The position numbers and the translations under genes were made by a program. The notes beneath the pieces were generated by a model that was not told the DNA's origin, searched no databases, and saw nothing but the letters and a program-made list of their open reading frames with translations. From Haematobia irritans (taxonomy: Eukaryota; Arthropoda; Insecta; Diptera; Muscidae), in the NCBI RefSeq assembly GCF_050003625.1, contig NC_134400.1, forward strand, positions 188,819,726 through 188,883,725: a stretch of DNA of 64,000 nt, given 5' to 3'. Positions 23,401 through 32,599 of this stretch are shown one piece after another; the first letter of the stretch is position 1; each line of letters starts with the position of its first letter.

Positions 23401-24564
23401 TTTGACAAAATTTTCTATAGAAATTAAATTCTGACAAAATTTTCTATAGAAATAAAATTTTGAAAATTTTTGTTTTATAGAAATTAAATGTTCGTTTTGT
23501 TTGTTATTGTTGGTTTACTCTTCAATCATTATTGTTGTTTTTGATTTCAGCTTAAAACCATGCATTGACTAAACTACAAGTGTAACTTAAACAACAGAGG
23601 AAAAGTATGCTCGTCAAATTTATTTGGGCAAAGCCCTATAGACTGCAAGACGGTTGGATGGACAGCTGTTTCGGAATTACCACATTCCCCATCAGCATCC
23701 TCTACTTGCAGCAAAACCATCAACCAATTATCAGAATAAGTTCGGGTAATTCACTCAACCTAGAGTGAACTACACTTGAATCTCGCGAAAAAAGGTTTTG
23801 ATAGTCGGCTACTGCCTAAACAAAGTTGCAAGCAATTCTATAGTAATAAAATGTTTACAAAATTTTCTATAGAAATAAAATGGTTACAAAATTTTCTATA
23901 GAAATGAAATTTTGATAAAATTTTCTATAGAATTAAATTTTTGACAAAATTTTCTATAGAAATAAAATTTTGACAAAATTTTCTATAGAAATGATATTTT
24001 GACAATATTTTCTATAGATATAAAATTTGGACAAAATTTTCTAGGAAATTCCTCCCCGATTCCTTTCGATTGTGGCGAAACCAGCAAACCCCTATAACTA
24101 CAGAGAACTCCATAATTATCAGTTAATAAAAACAACAACATATCATTATCATCCATTGAATAATTTCAGAGCATTGCAATAAAATCAATCAATTCAGTTT
24201 AAAGCTATCTTAAGCCATAAATTACTTGAATTTCATACAAATTATAATTTTCTCTTCATTTTTTGTTGAATTCATGCATTTGCTATTTTTTGTTGGGTTT
24301 TTTTATTTCAAGGTTTGCTATAAGACCTGTGACGATACGGAGACCGATGTCTTTCTGGTTAAGTTGGGAAGTAAACAAAAATGCCAACATAAGAAGAATA
24401 ACATTGAGATTGAATTGAGAACTCCAAAGATGCCTATAGTCTTGCCTAATCGCCGAGTAACCACAGAAACACAAATCGATGAAGTTGAATTGGATGCTGC
24501 CCTATCCGGTATGTGCAAGGGCAAAGGAAAAAAAGGCAAAAAGGGTAAAAATGCCAAGAAATAA
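11431..24564 (+). CDS. Cysteine-rich protein with MAP10-N-like domain, five coding exons
   Basis: Exons 11431-12361, 18401-18532, 18895-19109, 19172-19579 and 24313-24564 join in a single frame (1938 nt, 645 residues), with GT donors and AG acceptors at every junction. Residues 5-202 resemble the N-terminal domain of MAP10 (formerly DUF4497, C2-like): an opening FEFVID, GKSCIFSL at 62-69 and LLPLFNLKG at 169-177. The middle is Gly- and Cys-rich (about residues 205-430, many C-x-C and C-C pairs). The end is a lysine-rich tail of GKK repeats after ETQIDEVELD. MAP10 proteins bind microtubules, but a function here is only an inference. Exon 2's acceptor (GAAAG before CTTGCAGT) has a poor pyrimidine tract; the AG seven bases downstream would break the frame. 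Introns 1 (6.0 kb) and 4 (4.7 kb) are full of repeats. Confidence 0.85.
12362..12588. other. Start of intron 1, unique sequence
   Basis: AT-rich intron DNA after the GTGAGT donor. Nothing else recognisable before the SINE fragment. Confidence 0.5.
12589..12702. repeat. Chimeric SINE fragment
   Basis: A minus-strand SINE tail piece (GTTAGGTTAGGTGG to GACTATTCAG) is joined to a plus-strand head piece containing a B-box-like GTGGGATCGATCCCTGC. This inverted joining of two parts suggests template switching or recombination. Confidence 0.55.
12985..13345 (-). repeat. End module and first unit of the 153-bp superfamily, in intron 1
   Basis: Starts with GGGTTTATTAACTCTGTCAT, continues with a CCGTCTGTCGAAATCAC linker as at 7490, and ends in one or two family 1 units (TATAGCCCCCATATAGACCG). 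It abuts the 29-bp satellite. Confidence 0.75.
13440..15690 (+). repeat. 29-bp satellite array A, in intron 1
   Basis: About 75 tandem units whose core is TTTCTATAGAAA followed by ATTTTGTCAAAATTTTA. A variant block with TTATTCATATAG, TATTCCTATAG and TTTTGCACAATTTTA recurs near 13640, 14005 and 14657. A block with AATTTCGTCAAA recurs near 14350 and 15090. Larger segments therefore duplicated within the array. Short flanks with CTACCAAA-type motifs (13360-13400, 15715-15790) mark the ends. Reading frames here repeat every 87 bp and are not genes. Confidence 0.95.
15780..16844 (-). repeat. 153-bp superfamily, family 2, with end module
   Basis: After a CCGTCTGGATGTCTGTTG linker come about six units with GTATAGCCCCCATATAGACCG, CTTGGGCTTCTAGAA and TTGGAAATCTAGAGGTA. 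This is the inverted counterpart of the 42.1-44.7 kb array. Open frames such as 15992-16351 on the minus strand run through the units. Confidence 0.85.
16845..17814. mobile_element. 970-bp inserted element with GTGCAC target duplication
   Basis: Flanked by GTGCAC at 16839-16844 and 17815-17820. The related sequence at 42120-42160 has a single GTGCAC and continues on both sides without the insert, so the boundaries are seen by direct comparison. The interior is AT-rich with repeated CATATGTTTGG/CCAAACATA words. The ends are weak inverted repeats (GCACACGGATGAAAAAT against GCACGCTCACAAAAAAT). It carries a nested dispersed repeat at 17098-17270. Confidence 0.7.
17098..17270 (+). repeat. Dispersed repeat with tRNA-like B box
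   Basis: The first part matches 2236-2345. It continues into GTGTGGTTCGCTGTTCGAAT followed by CCCCGTCCGGCAAAAGGTA and an A-rich tail. GTTCGAATCCC fits the tRNA B box. A matching A box is not clear, so it may be a fragment of a second tRNA-derived SINE family. Confidence 0.5.
17990..18340. repeat. Dispersed repeat with palindrome TTCGGCCCGGCCGAA
   Basis: Contains TTAAGATTCGGCCCGGCCGA and, at 18250-18335, related GGCCGAGCGAATT and CGGCCGAATTTAGAG words. This signature is familiar from dispersed fly repeats, but I cannot delimit the element or assign a class. Confidence 0.4.
18661..18722 (+). CDS. Alternative terminal exon of the cysteine-rich gene
   Basis: A strong acceptor (pyrimidine tract ending TTTATTGCAG at 18660) opens an exon whose phase fits the donor at 18532 exactly. 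It reads AKTKALRKLRYLIKKYSGEI and stops at TAA 18720-18722, followed by AATAAAG. The next exon at 18895 has the same phase and also starts with CC, so both acceptors fit the same donor. Use of this exon would give a 374-residue protein without the later Cys-rich and Lys-rich parts. Transcript evidence is not available here. Confidence 0.5.
19617..20957. mobile_element. TA-flanked inverted-repeat element with ~100-bp ends, in intron 4
   Basis: Inverted repeats of about 100 bp (19617-19730 and 20270-20394) share AAAGTTGATGCGGTCACCCC and AGACAATTTCAGAACACCAA. TA lies on both sides (19615-19616 and 20958-20959), with outer ends GATAGGG and CCCTATC. No transposase is present. The right end is interrupted by a second element. 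TA duplication suggests a Tc1/mariner-like relative, but the superfamily is not settled. Confidence 0.7.
20395..20949. mobile_element. hAT-like non-autonomous element nested in the previous one
   Basis: Ends ATAAGCGTAG and CTACGCTTAT are inverted. They are flanked by ACCCTATC (20387-20394) and GCCCTATC (20950-20957), an 8-bp duplication with one mismatch that re-creates the outer element's end. Long G and C runs lie next to both ends (GGGGGGGCTATAGCCCCCCC at the left). The combination fits hAT elements. The exact end base is uncertain by one or two. Confidence 0.65.
21050..22765 (-). repeat. 29-bp satellite array B, in intron 4
   Basis: Tandem units of AAATTTTCTATAGAAATAAA with GTTTTGACAAA, the reverse complement of array A. 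It is more diverged at its left end, with single-base indels. It runs directly into the first microprotein module. Confidence 0.95.
22766..23115 (+). mobile_element. Microprotein module, copy 1
   Basis: Begins at TTCGTTTTGTTTGTTATTG, passes an acceptor-like TTGTTTTTGATTTCAG, holds a 53-codon frame and ends near GATAGTCGGCTACTGCC. It lies between two blocks of the 29-bp satellite. Confidence 0.75.
22894..23055 (+). CDS. Repeat-borne small ORF, 53 residues, copy 1
   Basis: Starts MLFKFIWAKPYRLQDGW and ends SGNSLNPE. A hydrophobic stretch (about residues 22-34, FGITTYLISILYL) could be a single membrane segment; the rest is basic or polar. The ATG has A at -3. Six other copies in the window keep the same frame (23607, 56104, 59323, 59750, 60364 minus, 62390). 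I recognise no family. It sits in intron 4 of the cysteine-rich gene on the same strand. Confidence 0.5.
   Translation: MLFKFIWAKPYRLQDGWMDSCFGITTYLISILYLQQNHQPIIRISSGNSLNPE
23116..24045 (-). repeat. 29-bp satellite, two blocks around module copy 2
   Basis: Same monomer as array B at 23125-23480 and 23840-24045. The second module interrupts it. The flank structure (AGCAATTCTATAGTAATAAAATG after each module) is the same for copies 1 and 2, so module plus array was duplicated as a unit. Confidence 0.9.
23607..23768 (+). CDS. Repeat-borne small ORF, 53 residues, copy 2
   Basis: Same frame and length as the copy at 22894. Differences are V at residue 3 (F in copy 1), F and P at 27-28 (Y and L in copy 1) and L at 52. 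No stop or frameshift. Unknown function. Confidence 0.5.
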   Translation: MLVKFIWAKPYRLQDGWMDSCFGITTFPISILYLQQNHQPIIRISSGNSLNLE

Positions 24565-25287
24565 ATTTCAAGCTATTGCAATGTTGAGTGAAGACGGCGA
24601 TGTGTGATGTAAGGCATGCCATAATAATATATTAAAAATTTTATAGCCTTATTTTGGGCAAGGATAAAAATAATACAAAAAAAATTGGTTTGGTACATTA
24701 AATTATTTTTAAATTAAAATTAAAAATGTTCAAATCTCATTTGGCGAGATATTAGCCAATTCGAAACTCCGTTAATGGGATCCAAATAAATCGGCCAAAT
24801 TTTAAATTTAAGAATTCTGTTAAAACAGCAAGAAGTCTGCCAAAAAAGAAAGCATTGACTGTTTGTTGAAATAGCAATAATTCTCTGCTACTTTTTTTTC
24901 ATATTAGGTCAATATTTTTTTTAGTATAGGATCTATATGGAGGGTATAAAAAGGCTTCTATGATAACCTCAAATAAATTATAGGGAATTCGAATTAGCCC
25001 TTCTATCCTTCATGCTTGCCGCCAACACCACGAAATGTACACATTGATATCCTCTCAAAACACCATCATCCATCGTAAACAAAAAAACAGTAGCTTCCAT
25101 AATAAAGCCTTCTTTAAAATTAATGCATCCATCATTGTTTTATTCAGCTATTGAGAAATTCTTGAGTTGAAGTTTCCAGTATCCAAATGCCGTATCAACA
25201 GCATTCCATTCGATTTGAGTGAGAAAAATAAAACAAAAAAACAAAATGAATTTTTGGGTGAGAGAAAACCCCCAAAGTTGTGTGCAG
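24565..25287. other. 3' flank of the cysteine-rich gene
   Basis: Likely 3' untranslated region and terminator zone; ATTAAAAATTTTATAGCC near 24630 and AATAAATT at 24971 are possible polyadenylation signals. Nothing else recognisable except AACAGCAAGAAGTCTGCC-type words near 24830. Confidence 0.4.
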
Positions 25288-25295
25288 TGTGGAAC

Positions 25296-27016
25296 CAGCG
25301 TTGCCAGAATTGTTTCACCAAAAACCGCTAGATTTGTCCAAAAAACTAGCCAAAAAAGCTAAAAAATTTTAAAAAATAGCTAGAAAAAAGCTAAATTTTT
25401 TTGTATCAAAAGTCACGTTTTTGATTGAAATTTAACAAATTTAAAGGCTTTATTTCACTTAAAATGCATATTATTTTAATTGTATTCATTTTATTTCCAT
25501 TTCTGTGAGACCGTAAGAAAATCTAAGTCATATTACCTCTGTTTGCGTACTCGATACATTTGGATTACTATCACAAATTTTTACTGGAAGTCCTTCGTTT
25601 ATATTTCCTAGTAAAAACATTTTTCCAAGTAAACTTGCAATTATCAGCTGGTTAATCATCAACAAGTCAAATGTGCGATATTTTGCACAATGTCACATAG
25701 AACTGCATTCGAAAATATCAACATATTTCATTTTAACTGAATTAATGATAAATTCGTGAACGAGTACACTTCTCCTAATATTTCCCAAGAGAATAAAACC
25801 CATTCTAACTATCTTGCAAGTTTATACTGAATAACTTTTATTCAAAAATTTCCCTACAAACCTATTGTTGTCCAATTTTCGTAAATGTAAATCCATTCCT
25901 TTAATTCCTTCCTTTAATCCTATCACTACGATTTTTTTTATTGCATATTTTTATGTTAAAAAATAATACCACATTCAAAACTTTATTATTATTATTTTAT
26001 TTATTATTATTATATTATTTCTATGTTCGGTTCCAAAGATTTTGAACACTAATGATTTTGGTATTGATTCCGAGTCAAATTTGAACTTATTCGTTTTTTC
26101 AGCTTTTTATTCATGAACTACCACAGTGCTTTAAAAACGTGCTAACGAAAACTTAAATTTCCAAATTCAGACTCTAAGTAGGAATTATTCTATGTATACG
26201 TTTTTAAAATAAAATGTTGAAAACCCTCTTCTATTTTTGAGCCCTATTTTGGTTTGTGGTCAAGATACAAAAACTCCACAAATTTAAAGACTATTTCATT
26301 AATTTTAAGAATTTTGTAGAATTGACCCTAGCCTTCTTTCATGTAAAGATACCCACTTTTAAGTTAAATCAATTAACTATAAGGACAAAACGACTTTATC
26401 GGCTTTTGGACAAGGAAAAAAGTTTATATAAGAGAAATTCACAAATGCTATTATAACCAAAATTCGCGTTCGTATTTTAAGGACATGAAATTCACAAATG
26501 CTATTATAACCAAAATTCGCGGACGTATTTTAAGGACATGAAATCTTTGGCCTCACGACAATGTTTTTTTAGTGTACAAAGCAATTCACATCTACTATTT
26601 TAGTTTAGTAATATCATAATAAATTTAGAATATTATAATAACATAAAAAGGATAAACGAGTCAAATGCTAATATTCCTAATAATTTACTGACAGTTTATA
26701 TAAGGAATTTGTATGGTAATAGTAGATTTAAAGTTTACGATAACTTTTACGAATACGAGGAAAAAACTTTACAACAAGGTGTATTTGCTCCAAAAATGCC
26801 CGGATAATGGCTGGAATAATTATTAATGCTTCAATTGAGCTTCGAATTATTTCATATTTCAATAGGAACATGTCGAAAATAAAAAATCCAAAAATAGCTA
26901 AAAACGTCATGAAAAAAAGCCAGAAAAAAAGCTAAAAGCTAAATGCATTTTTTTCCCGCTAAACGTCTTCAAAAAAAGCCAAATCTAGCGGGAAAAAAGC
27001 TAAATTGGCAACGCTG
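25296..27016. mobile_element. hAT-like non-autonomous element, 1721 bp
   Basis: Perfect inverted ends CAGCGTTGCCA and TGGCAACGCTG, with a perfect 8-bp target duplication TGTGGAAC at 25288-25295 and 27017-27024. Both hallmarks fit the hAT superfamily. Subterminal blocks repeat CCGCTAGATTT and AAAAAGCTAAA words in inverted orientation. No transposase frame is present; open frames at 26256-26456 and 26728-26910 show no domain. The interior is AT-rich. Confidence 0.85.
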
Positions 27017-27199
27017 TGTGGAACGTACGAACGGATATGTAAAACGCTTGTAAAACTTGTCGAAGCGGAACCGAATGTTGAAGACAATCATCATATTTTA
27101 CATTGTAACCATTCATTCATACCATTGCATGCATTGTGGAAGCACACATGGAACCACGGGCCGGAGTACACTGGGAAATATATATTTCGTTGGATAAGT

Positions 27200-27245
27200 A
27201 TAGGTTAGGTATAGTGGCAGGCCGATATTTCAGGCTCACTTAGAT
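27200..27245 (-). repeat. SINE tail fragment
   Basis: TATAGGTTAGGTATAGTGGC followed by CAGGCTCACTTAGA is the 3' end of the SINE in reverse orientation, cut off where the satellite starts. Confidence 0.6.
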
Positions 27246-30200
27246 TTTGTTAAAAATTTATTTCTATAGCAAATTTTGTTAAAAATTTATTTCTATAAAA
27301 AATTTGTTATATAAAAATGTTATTTCTATAGAAAATTTTAGTTATATAGAAAACTTTTTTATTTCTATAAAAAATTTTGTCAAAATTTTACTCCTATAGC
27401 GAATTTTGTCAAAATGTTATTTCTATAGAAAATTTTGTTAAAAATTTATTTCTATAGAAAATTTTGTCAAAATTTTATTTCTATAGAAAATTTTGTCAAA
27501 AGTTTATTTCTATAGAGAATTTTGTCAAAAGTTTATTTCTATAGAAAATTTTGTCAACATTTTGCTTCTATAGAGAATTTTGTCAAAAGTTTATTTCTAT
27601 AGAAAAATTTGTCAAAAGTTTATTTCCATAAAAAATTTTGTCAAAATTTTGCTTCTATAGAAAACTTGACTCCTATAGAGAATTTTGTCAAAATGTTATT
27701 TCTATAGAAAATTTTGTTAAAAATTTATTTCTATAGAAAATTTTGTCAAAATTTTATTTCTAAAGAAAATTTTGTCAAAAGTTTATTTCTATAGAAAATT
27801 TTGTCAAAAGTTTATTTCTATAAAAAATTTTGTCAAAAGTTTATTTCTATTAAAAAATTTTATCAAAATTTAATTTTATAAAAAATTTTTACTTCTATGG
27901 AAAATTTTGTCAAAATTTTATTTCTATGAAAAAATTGTGAAAATTTCATTTCTATAAAAAATTTTGTCAAAATTTTATTTTTATAGACAATTTTATTTCT
28001 ATAGAAAACTTTTTTATTTCTATAAAAAATTTTGTCAAAAACTTTACTCCTATAGAGAATTTTGTCAAAATGTTATTTCTATAGAAAATTTTATTAAAAA
28101 TTTATTTCTATAGAAAATTTTGTCAAAATTTTATTTCTATAGAAAATTTTGTCAAAAGTTTATTTCTATATAAAATTTTGTCAAAAGGTTATTTCTATAT
28201 AAAATTTTGTCAAAAGTTTATTTCTATAAAAAATTTTGTCAAAATTTTATTTCTACAAAAAATTTTACTTCTATAGAGAGTTTTGTCAAAAACTTTACTC
28301 CTATAGAGAATTTTGTCAAAATGTTATTTCTATAGAAAATTTTGTTAAAAATTTATTTCTATAGAAAATTTTGTCAAATTTTATTTCTATAGAAATTGTT
28401 GTCAAAAGTTTATTTCTATAGAAAATTTTGTCAAAAGTTTATTTTTATAGAAAATTTTGTTGAAAATTTATTTCTATAGAAAATTTTTGCAAAATTTTAT
28501 TTCTAAAGAAAATTTTGTCAAAAGTTTATTTCTATAGAAAATTTTGTCAAAAGTTTATATCTATAAAAAATGTTGTCAAAATTTTATTTCTATAAAAAAA
28601 TTGTCAAAATTTCATTTCTATAAAAATTTTTGTCAAAATTTTATTTTTATAGAAAATTTTGTCAAACTTTTATTCCTATAGAAAATTTTGTTAAAATTTC
28701 ATTTCTATAGAAAACTTTATTTCTATAGAAAACTTTTTTATTTCTATTAAAAATTTTACTTCTATAGAAAATTTTGTCAAAATTTTATTTCTGTAAAAAA
28801 ATTGTCAAAATTTCATTTCTATAAAAATTTTTGCCAAAATTTTATTTTTATAGAAAATTTTGTCAAAATTTTATTTCTACAGAAAATTTTGTTAAAATTT
28901 TGTTTCTATAGAAAACTTTTTTATTTCTATAAAAAACTTTACTTCTATAGAAAATTTTGTCAAAATTTTATTTCTATAAAAAATTGTCAAAATTTCATTT
29001 CTATAAAAATTTTTGTCAAAATGTTATTTCTATAGAAAATTTTGTTAAAAATTTATTTCTATAGAAAATTTTGTTAAAAATTTATTTCTATAGAAAATTT
29101 TGTCAAAATATTATTTCTATAGAAAATTTTGTCAAAAGTTTATTTCTATAGAAAATTTTGTCGAAAGTTTATTTCTATATAAAATTTTGTCAAAAGTTTA
29201 TTTCTATAAATTTTTTTTCAAAATTTTATATCTATAAAAAATTTTACTTCTATAGTTTTGTCAAAATTGTGTTTCTATAAAAAAATTGTCAAAATTTCAT
29301 TTCTGTAAAAAATTTTGTCAACATTTTATTTTTATAGAAAAATTTGTCAAAATTTTATTTCTATAGAAAATTTTGTCAAAATTTTATTTCTATAGAAAAT
29401 TTTATTTCTATAGAAATTTTTTTTATTTCTATAAAAAATTTTGTCAAAAACTTTGCTCCTATATAGAATTTTGTCAAAATGTTATTTCTATAGAAAATTT
29501 TGTTAAAAATTTATTTCTATAGAAAATTTTGTCAAAATATTATTTCTATAGAAAATTTTGTCAAAAGTTTATTTCTATAGAAAAATTTGTCAAAATTTTA
29601 TTTCTATAGAAAATTTTGTCAAAATTTTATTTCTATAGAAAATTTTGTCAACATTTTATTTCTATAGAAAATTTTTTTATTTCTATAAAAAAGTTTATCA
29701 AAAACTTTGCTCCTATATAGAATTTTGTCAAAATGTTATTTCTATGGAAAATTTTGTTAAAAATTTATTTCTATAGAAGATTTTGTCAAAATTTTATTTC
29801 TATAGAAAATGTTGTCAAAAGTTTATTTCTATAGAAAATTTTGTCAAAAGTTTATTTCTATAGAAAATTTTGTCAAAAGTTTATATCTATAAAAAAATGT
29901 TGTCAAAATTTTGTTTCTATAAAAAAATTGTCAAAATTTCATTTCTATAAAAATTTTTGTCAAAATTTTATTTTTATAGAAAATTTTGTCAAACTTTTAT
30001 TTCTATAGAAAATTTTGTTAAAATTTCATTTCTATAGAAAATTTTATTTCTATAGAAAACTTTTTTATTTCTATAAAAAATTTTACTTCTATAGAAAATT
30101 TTGTCAAAATTTTATTTCTATAAAAAAATTGTCAAAATTTCATTTCTATAAAAATTTTTGTCAAAATTTTATTTCTACAGAAAATTTTGTTAAAATTTTA

Positions 30201-30665
30201 TTTCTATAGAAAACGTTTTTATTTCTATAAAAAACTTTACTTCTATAGAAAATTTTGTCAAAATTTTATTTCTATAAAAAAATTGTCAAAATTTCATTTC
30301 TATAAATTTTTTTGTCAAAATGTTATTTCTATAGAAAATTTTGTTAAAAATTTATTTCTATAGAAAATTTTGTCAAAATATTATTTCTATAGAAAATTTT
30401 GTCAAAAGTTTATTTCTATAGAAAATTTTGTCGAAAGTTTATTTCTATATAAAATTTTGTCAAAAGTTTATTTTTGTCAAATTTTTATTTTTATAGAAAA
30501 TTTTGTCAAAATTTTATTTTTATAGAAAATTGTGTCAAAATTGTATTTCTATAGAAAATTTTGTCAAAATTATATTTCTATAGAAAATTTGGTCAAAATT
30601 TTATGTTTATAGAAAATTTTTCAAAATTTTATTTCTATAGGAAATTTTGTCAAATTGTATTTCTA
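27246..30665 (+). repeat. 29-bp satellite array C, about 3.4 kb
   Basis: Over 100 units of the 29-bp monomer with several diverged variants (AAAAGTTTATTTCTATAG, TTTACTCCTATAGAGAATTT, TATAAAAAATTGTCAAAATT). Variant blocks recur together, for example 28770-29040 with 30090-30345, so segments of several hundred bases were duplicated. No coding capacity beyond repeat-derived frames. Confidence 0.95.
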
Positions 30666-30778
30666 TAAGGAATAATCCACAGCTGAAAAACTTTTTAGTC
30701 GAGACTGGAATCGAACCCATGATACTTTATATGCAAGGTGGACATGCTAACCACTGCATCACGGTGACTGCCTTCCTG
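30666..30778 (-). repeat. SINE head fragment
   Basis: Reverse-oriented head with GACTGGAATCGAACCCATGA (B-box region) and ATGCTAACCACTGCATCACG (A-box region). It lacks the body and tail and adjoins array C. Confidence 0.65.
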
Positions 30779-30848
30779 GAGGATAAGTAGAAGTAGGCCA
30801 TATAGTGTGAGATATAATGGGTTTCTTTCAAGTCGACATTATTTTTAT

Positions 30849-31239
30849 ACTCTATACACACAAAACTATATATTTTGTTTCAATCACAAAATTAATTGAA
30901 TCAATTAATTTTAAATTTTTTAATTGATATGTCTTCAATAACATAAATGATTGTATCAATCACCAACGTTAATTAAAAAATTAATTAATCCAATTAAAAA
31001 ATTAATTGATGCAACTAATTTTTGTGATTCATTTTTTTTAATTAAAAATTTGTTGAATTAATTAAAATTTTAATTGAATATTTTTTAAAACTCAAAATTT
31101 TAATTGGAAAAATTTTGGTGATATTTTTTTCTCTATACCTCTGAAAGATGTACACCAAAAAAAATCTTGATTAAAAAATGATTTAAATAAATCATTTTGT
31201 TAATTGAATATTTTTGTTAATATTTTGTCTGTGTAGTTG
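30849..31239. repeat. AT-rich candidate inverted-repeat element
   Basis: Dense ATTAATTGA/TCAATTAAT words with loosely inverted ends (TATACACACAAAAC and ATTTTGTCTGTGTAG). No firm target duplication. It may be a MITE. Confidence 0.35.
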
Positions 31240-31386
31240 TATACAATTAAGTCAAAACTGACTCTGGTGCAGTTGCATCTTTGAAATTTAATTTTTTTTT
31301 AACTGTTTTTATTTTTTCATTTGCAACCAACTGTTGTTTTGCTTCTCTCCCTCTCCCTCCTCCTCCTACTCTCTCTCTCCCTGCAG

Positions 31387-31632
31387 TTGATGCCATTTGC
31401 AAACAAGATACACTTGAATGGTCAAAGAAGAATTGATTTCGAAAACGAAGAGTTGACCCAAGTACCACATTGTACTGGCATTCCTTTAGCTAAAGAATGG
31501 CTTACTAGCATATTTTTCATGGCCTGTTGTAATATTGCCAATTTGTTGTTGTTGTTTTTTTCCAAACAGACAACAATTAATCCAAATTTTCCACTACGAT
31601 ACATTGGATATAAAAATCCATACAACATTTAA
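31387..31632 (+). CDS. Possible exon, unknown protein
   Basis: A long pyrimidine tract with CT repeats ends in CCTGCAG at 31386, a strong acceptor. The frame that follows reads LMPFANKIHLNGQRRIDFEN and continues through EELTQVPHCTGIPLAKEW to a stop at 31630-31632. The tract itself is low complexity, so the acceptor could be fortuitous. The stretch around residues 43-60 looks like intron (NIANLLLLFFSK, then TTTTCCAAACAG). No upstream exon was found and I recognise no family. Confidence 0.25.
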   Translation: MMPFANKIHLNGQRRIDFENEELTQVPHCTGIPLAKEWLTSIFFMACCNIANLLLLFFSKQTTINPNFPLRYIGYKNPYNI

Positions 31633-31639
31633 TTTTGGT

Positions 31640-32595
31640 CATTGCTATTTGCCGTTGCAATGACCTTCGATGCCACACAACAAAGTTGGTATTTGGTGGT
31701 TTACAGATGACTGATTCCATGGGTCGGTGTACATTTTTTTATTTTGAAGATGAGAACAGTTGCTTTGAGGATAGACTCGAAGTTTCAAAATTTATTGTAC
31801 CGCCCATGCATAAAATTGTAGAACAAAATTAATTAAGTGGAATTTTCAATAATTCATGAATTCCACTTTTCATTTTTTTCAAAATTCGAAAAGTAGACGT
31901 TTGATTTTTTCAAAATTGTAAAAATGGAATGAAGTGACGGAGGTGACGGATGGACAACAAATAGATCAACTTCGCATTTCACAACAATTGAATATTTTAA
32001 TGCCTTACAGACAGAAAGACACATCTGATATACACCAATGATGGAGGGTATAAACCTCAAAAAAAACAAAAAAACATTTATGGAAAATGATTGCCTTTCT
32101 CTACCATTTCAATGTGCATAGGAAACCCAAAATCATTACACTTTTATTTGATGGATATTGACAATTAAAAAGACAGATATCTAAAGCAATTTATCTCAGC
32201 ACAACGTCAATAATGGCCCGCTTATAATTACAAGGTAAAAAAGCAAACTTCATCTGCATCTATCGATATGAAAAATCAATGGAGATAGTCTAACTAGTGG
32301 TCATCTGTTCAAGTCAGACTTCTGCTTGTGTATGTTTGTGATCTACCTAATGTTGACAACGATCCGTATTTTATTGTTAGGTAACCACCTACTCCAGCTC
32401 TTTCTATGTGATTGAAAAAATATATATGGAAATTTTAATTTTATGCTTTAATTTTGAGATAACACCATACAACAAACATTTTAGAAATTTGAAAAAAGAA
32501 AAAAAAAAAAATAATTTAAAATTAAATATTGACTATTCGACTAAAGATTAAAAATCTTCGAATGCAGACTTATTTTGATTTCTTTTTTTTTTAAC
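31640..32595. other. Intergenic, no gene recognised
   Basis: AT-rich unique sequence. The open frames at 31635-31832 (plus) and 31854-32069 (minus) show no domain or splice context. Confidence 0.4.
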
Positions 32596-32599
32596 TATG

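Noticed and set aside
31247..31468. Minus-strand frame with Gly/Arg-rich segment
   Set aside because: It is the reverse of the CT-rich tract; the composition explains the residues.
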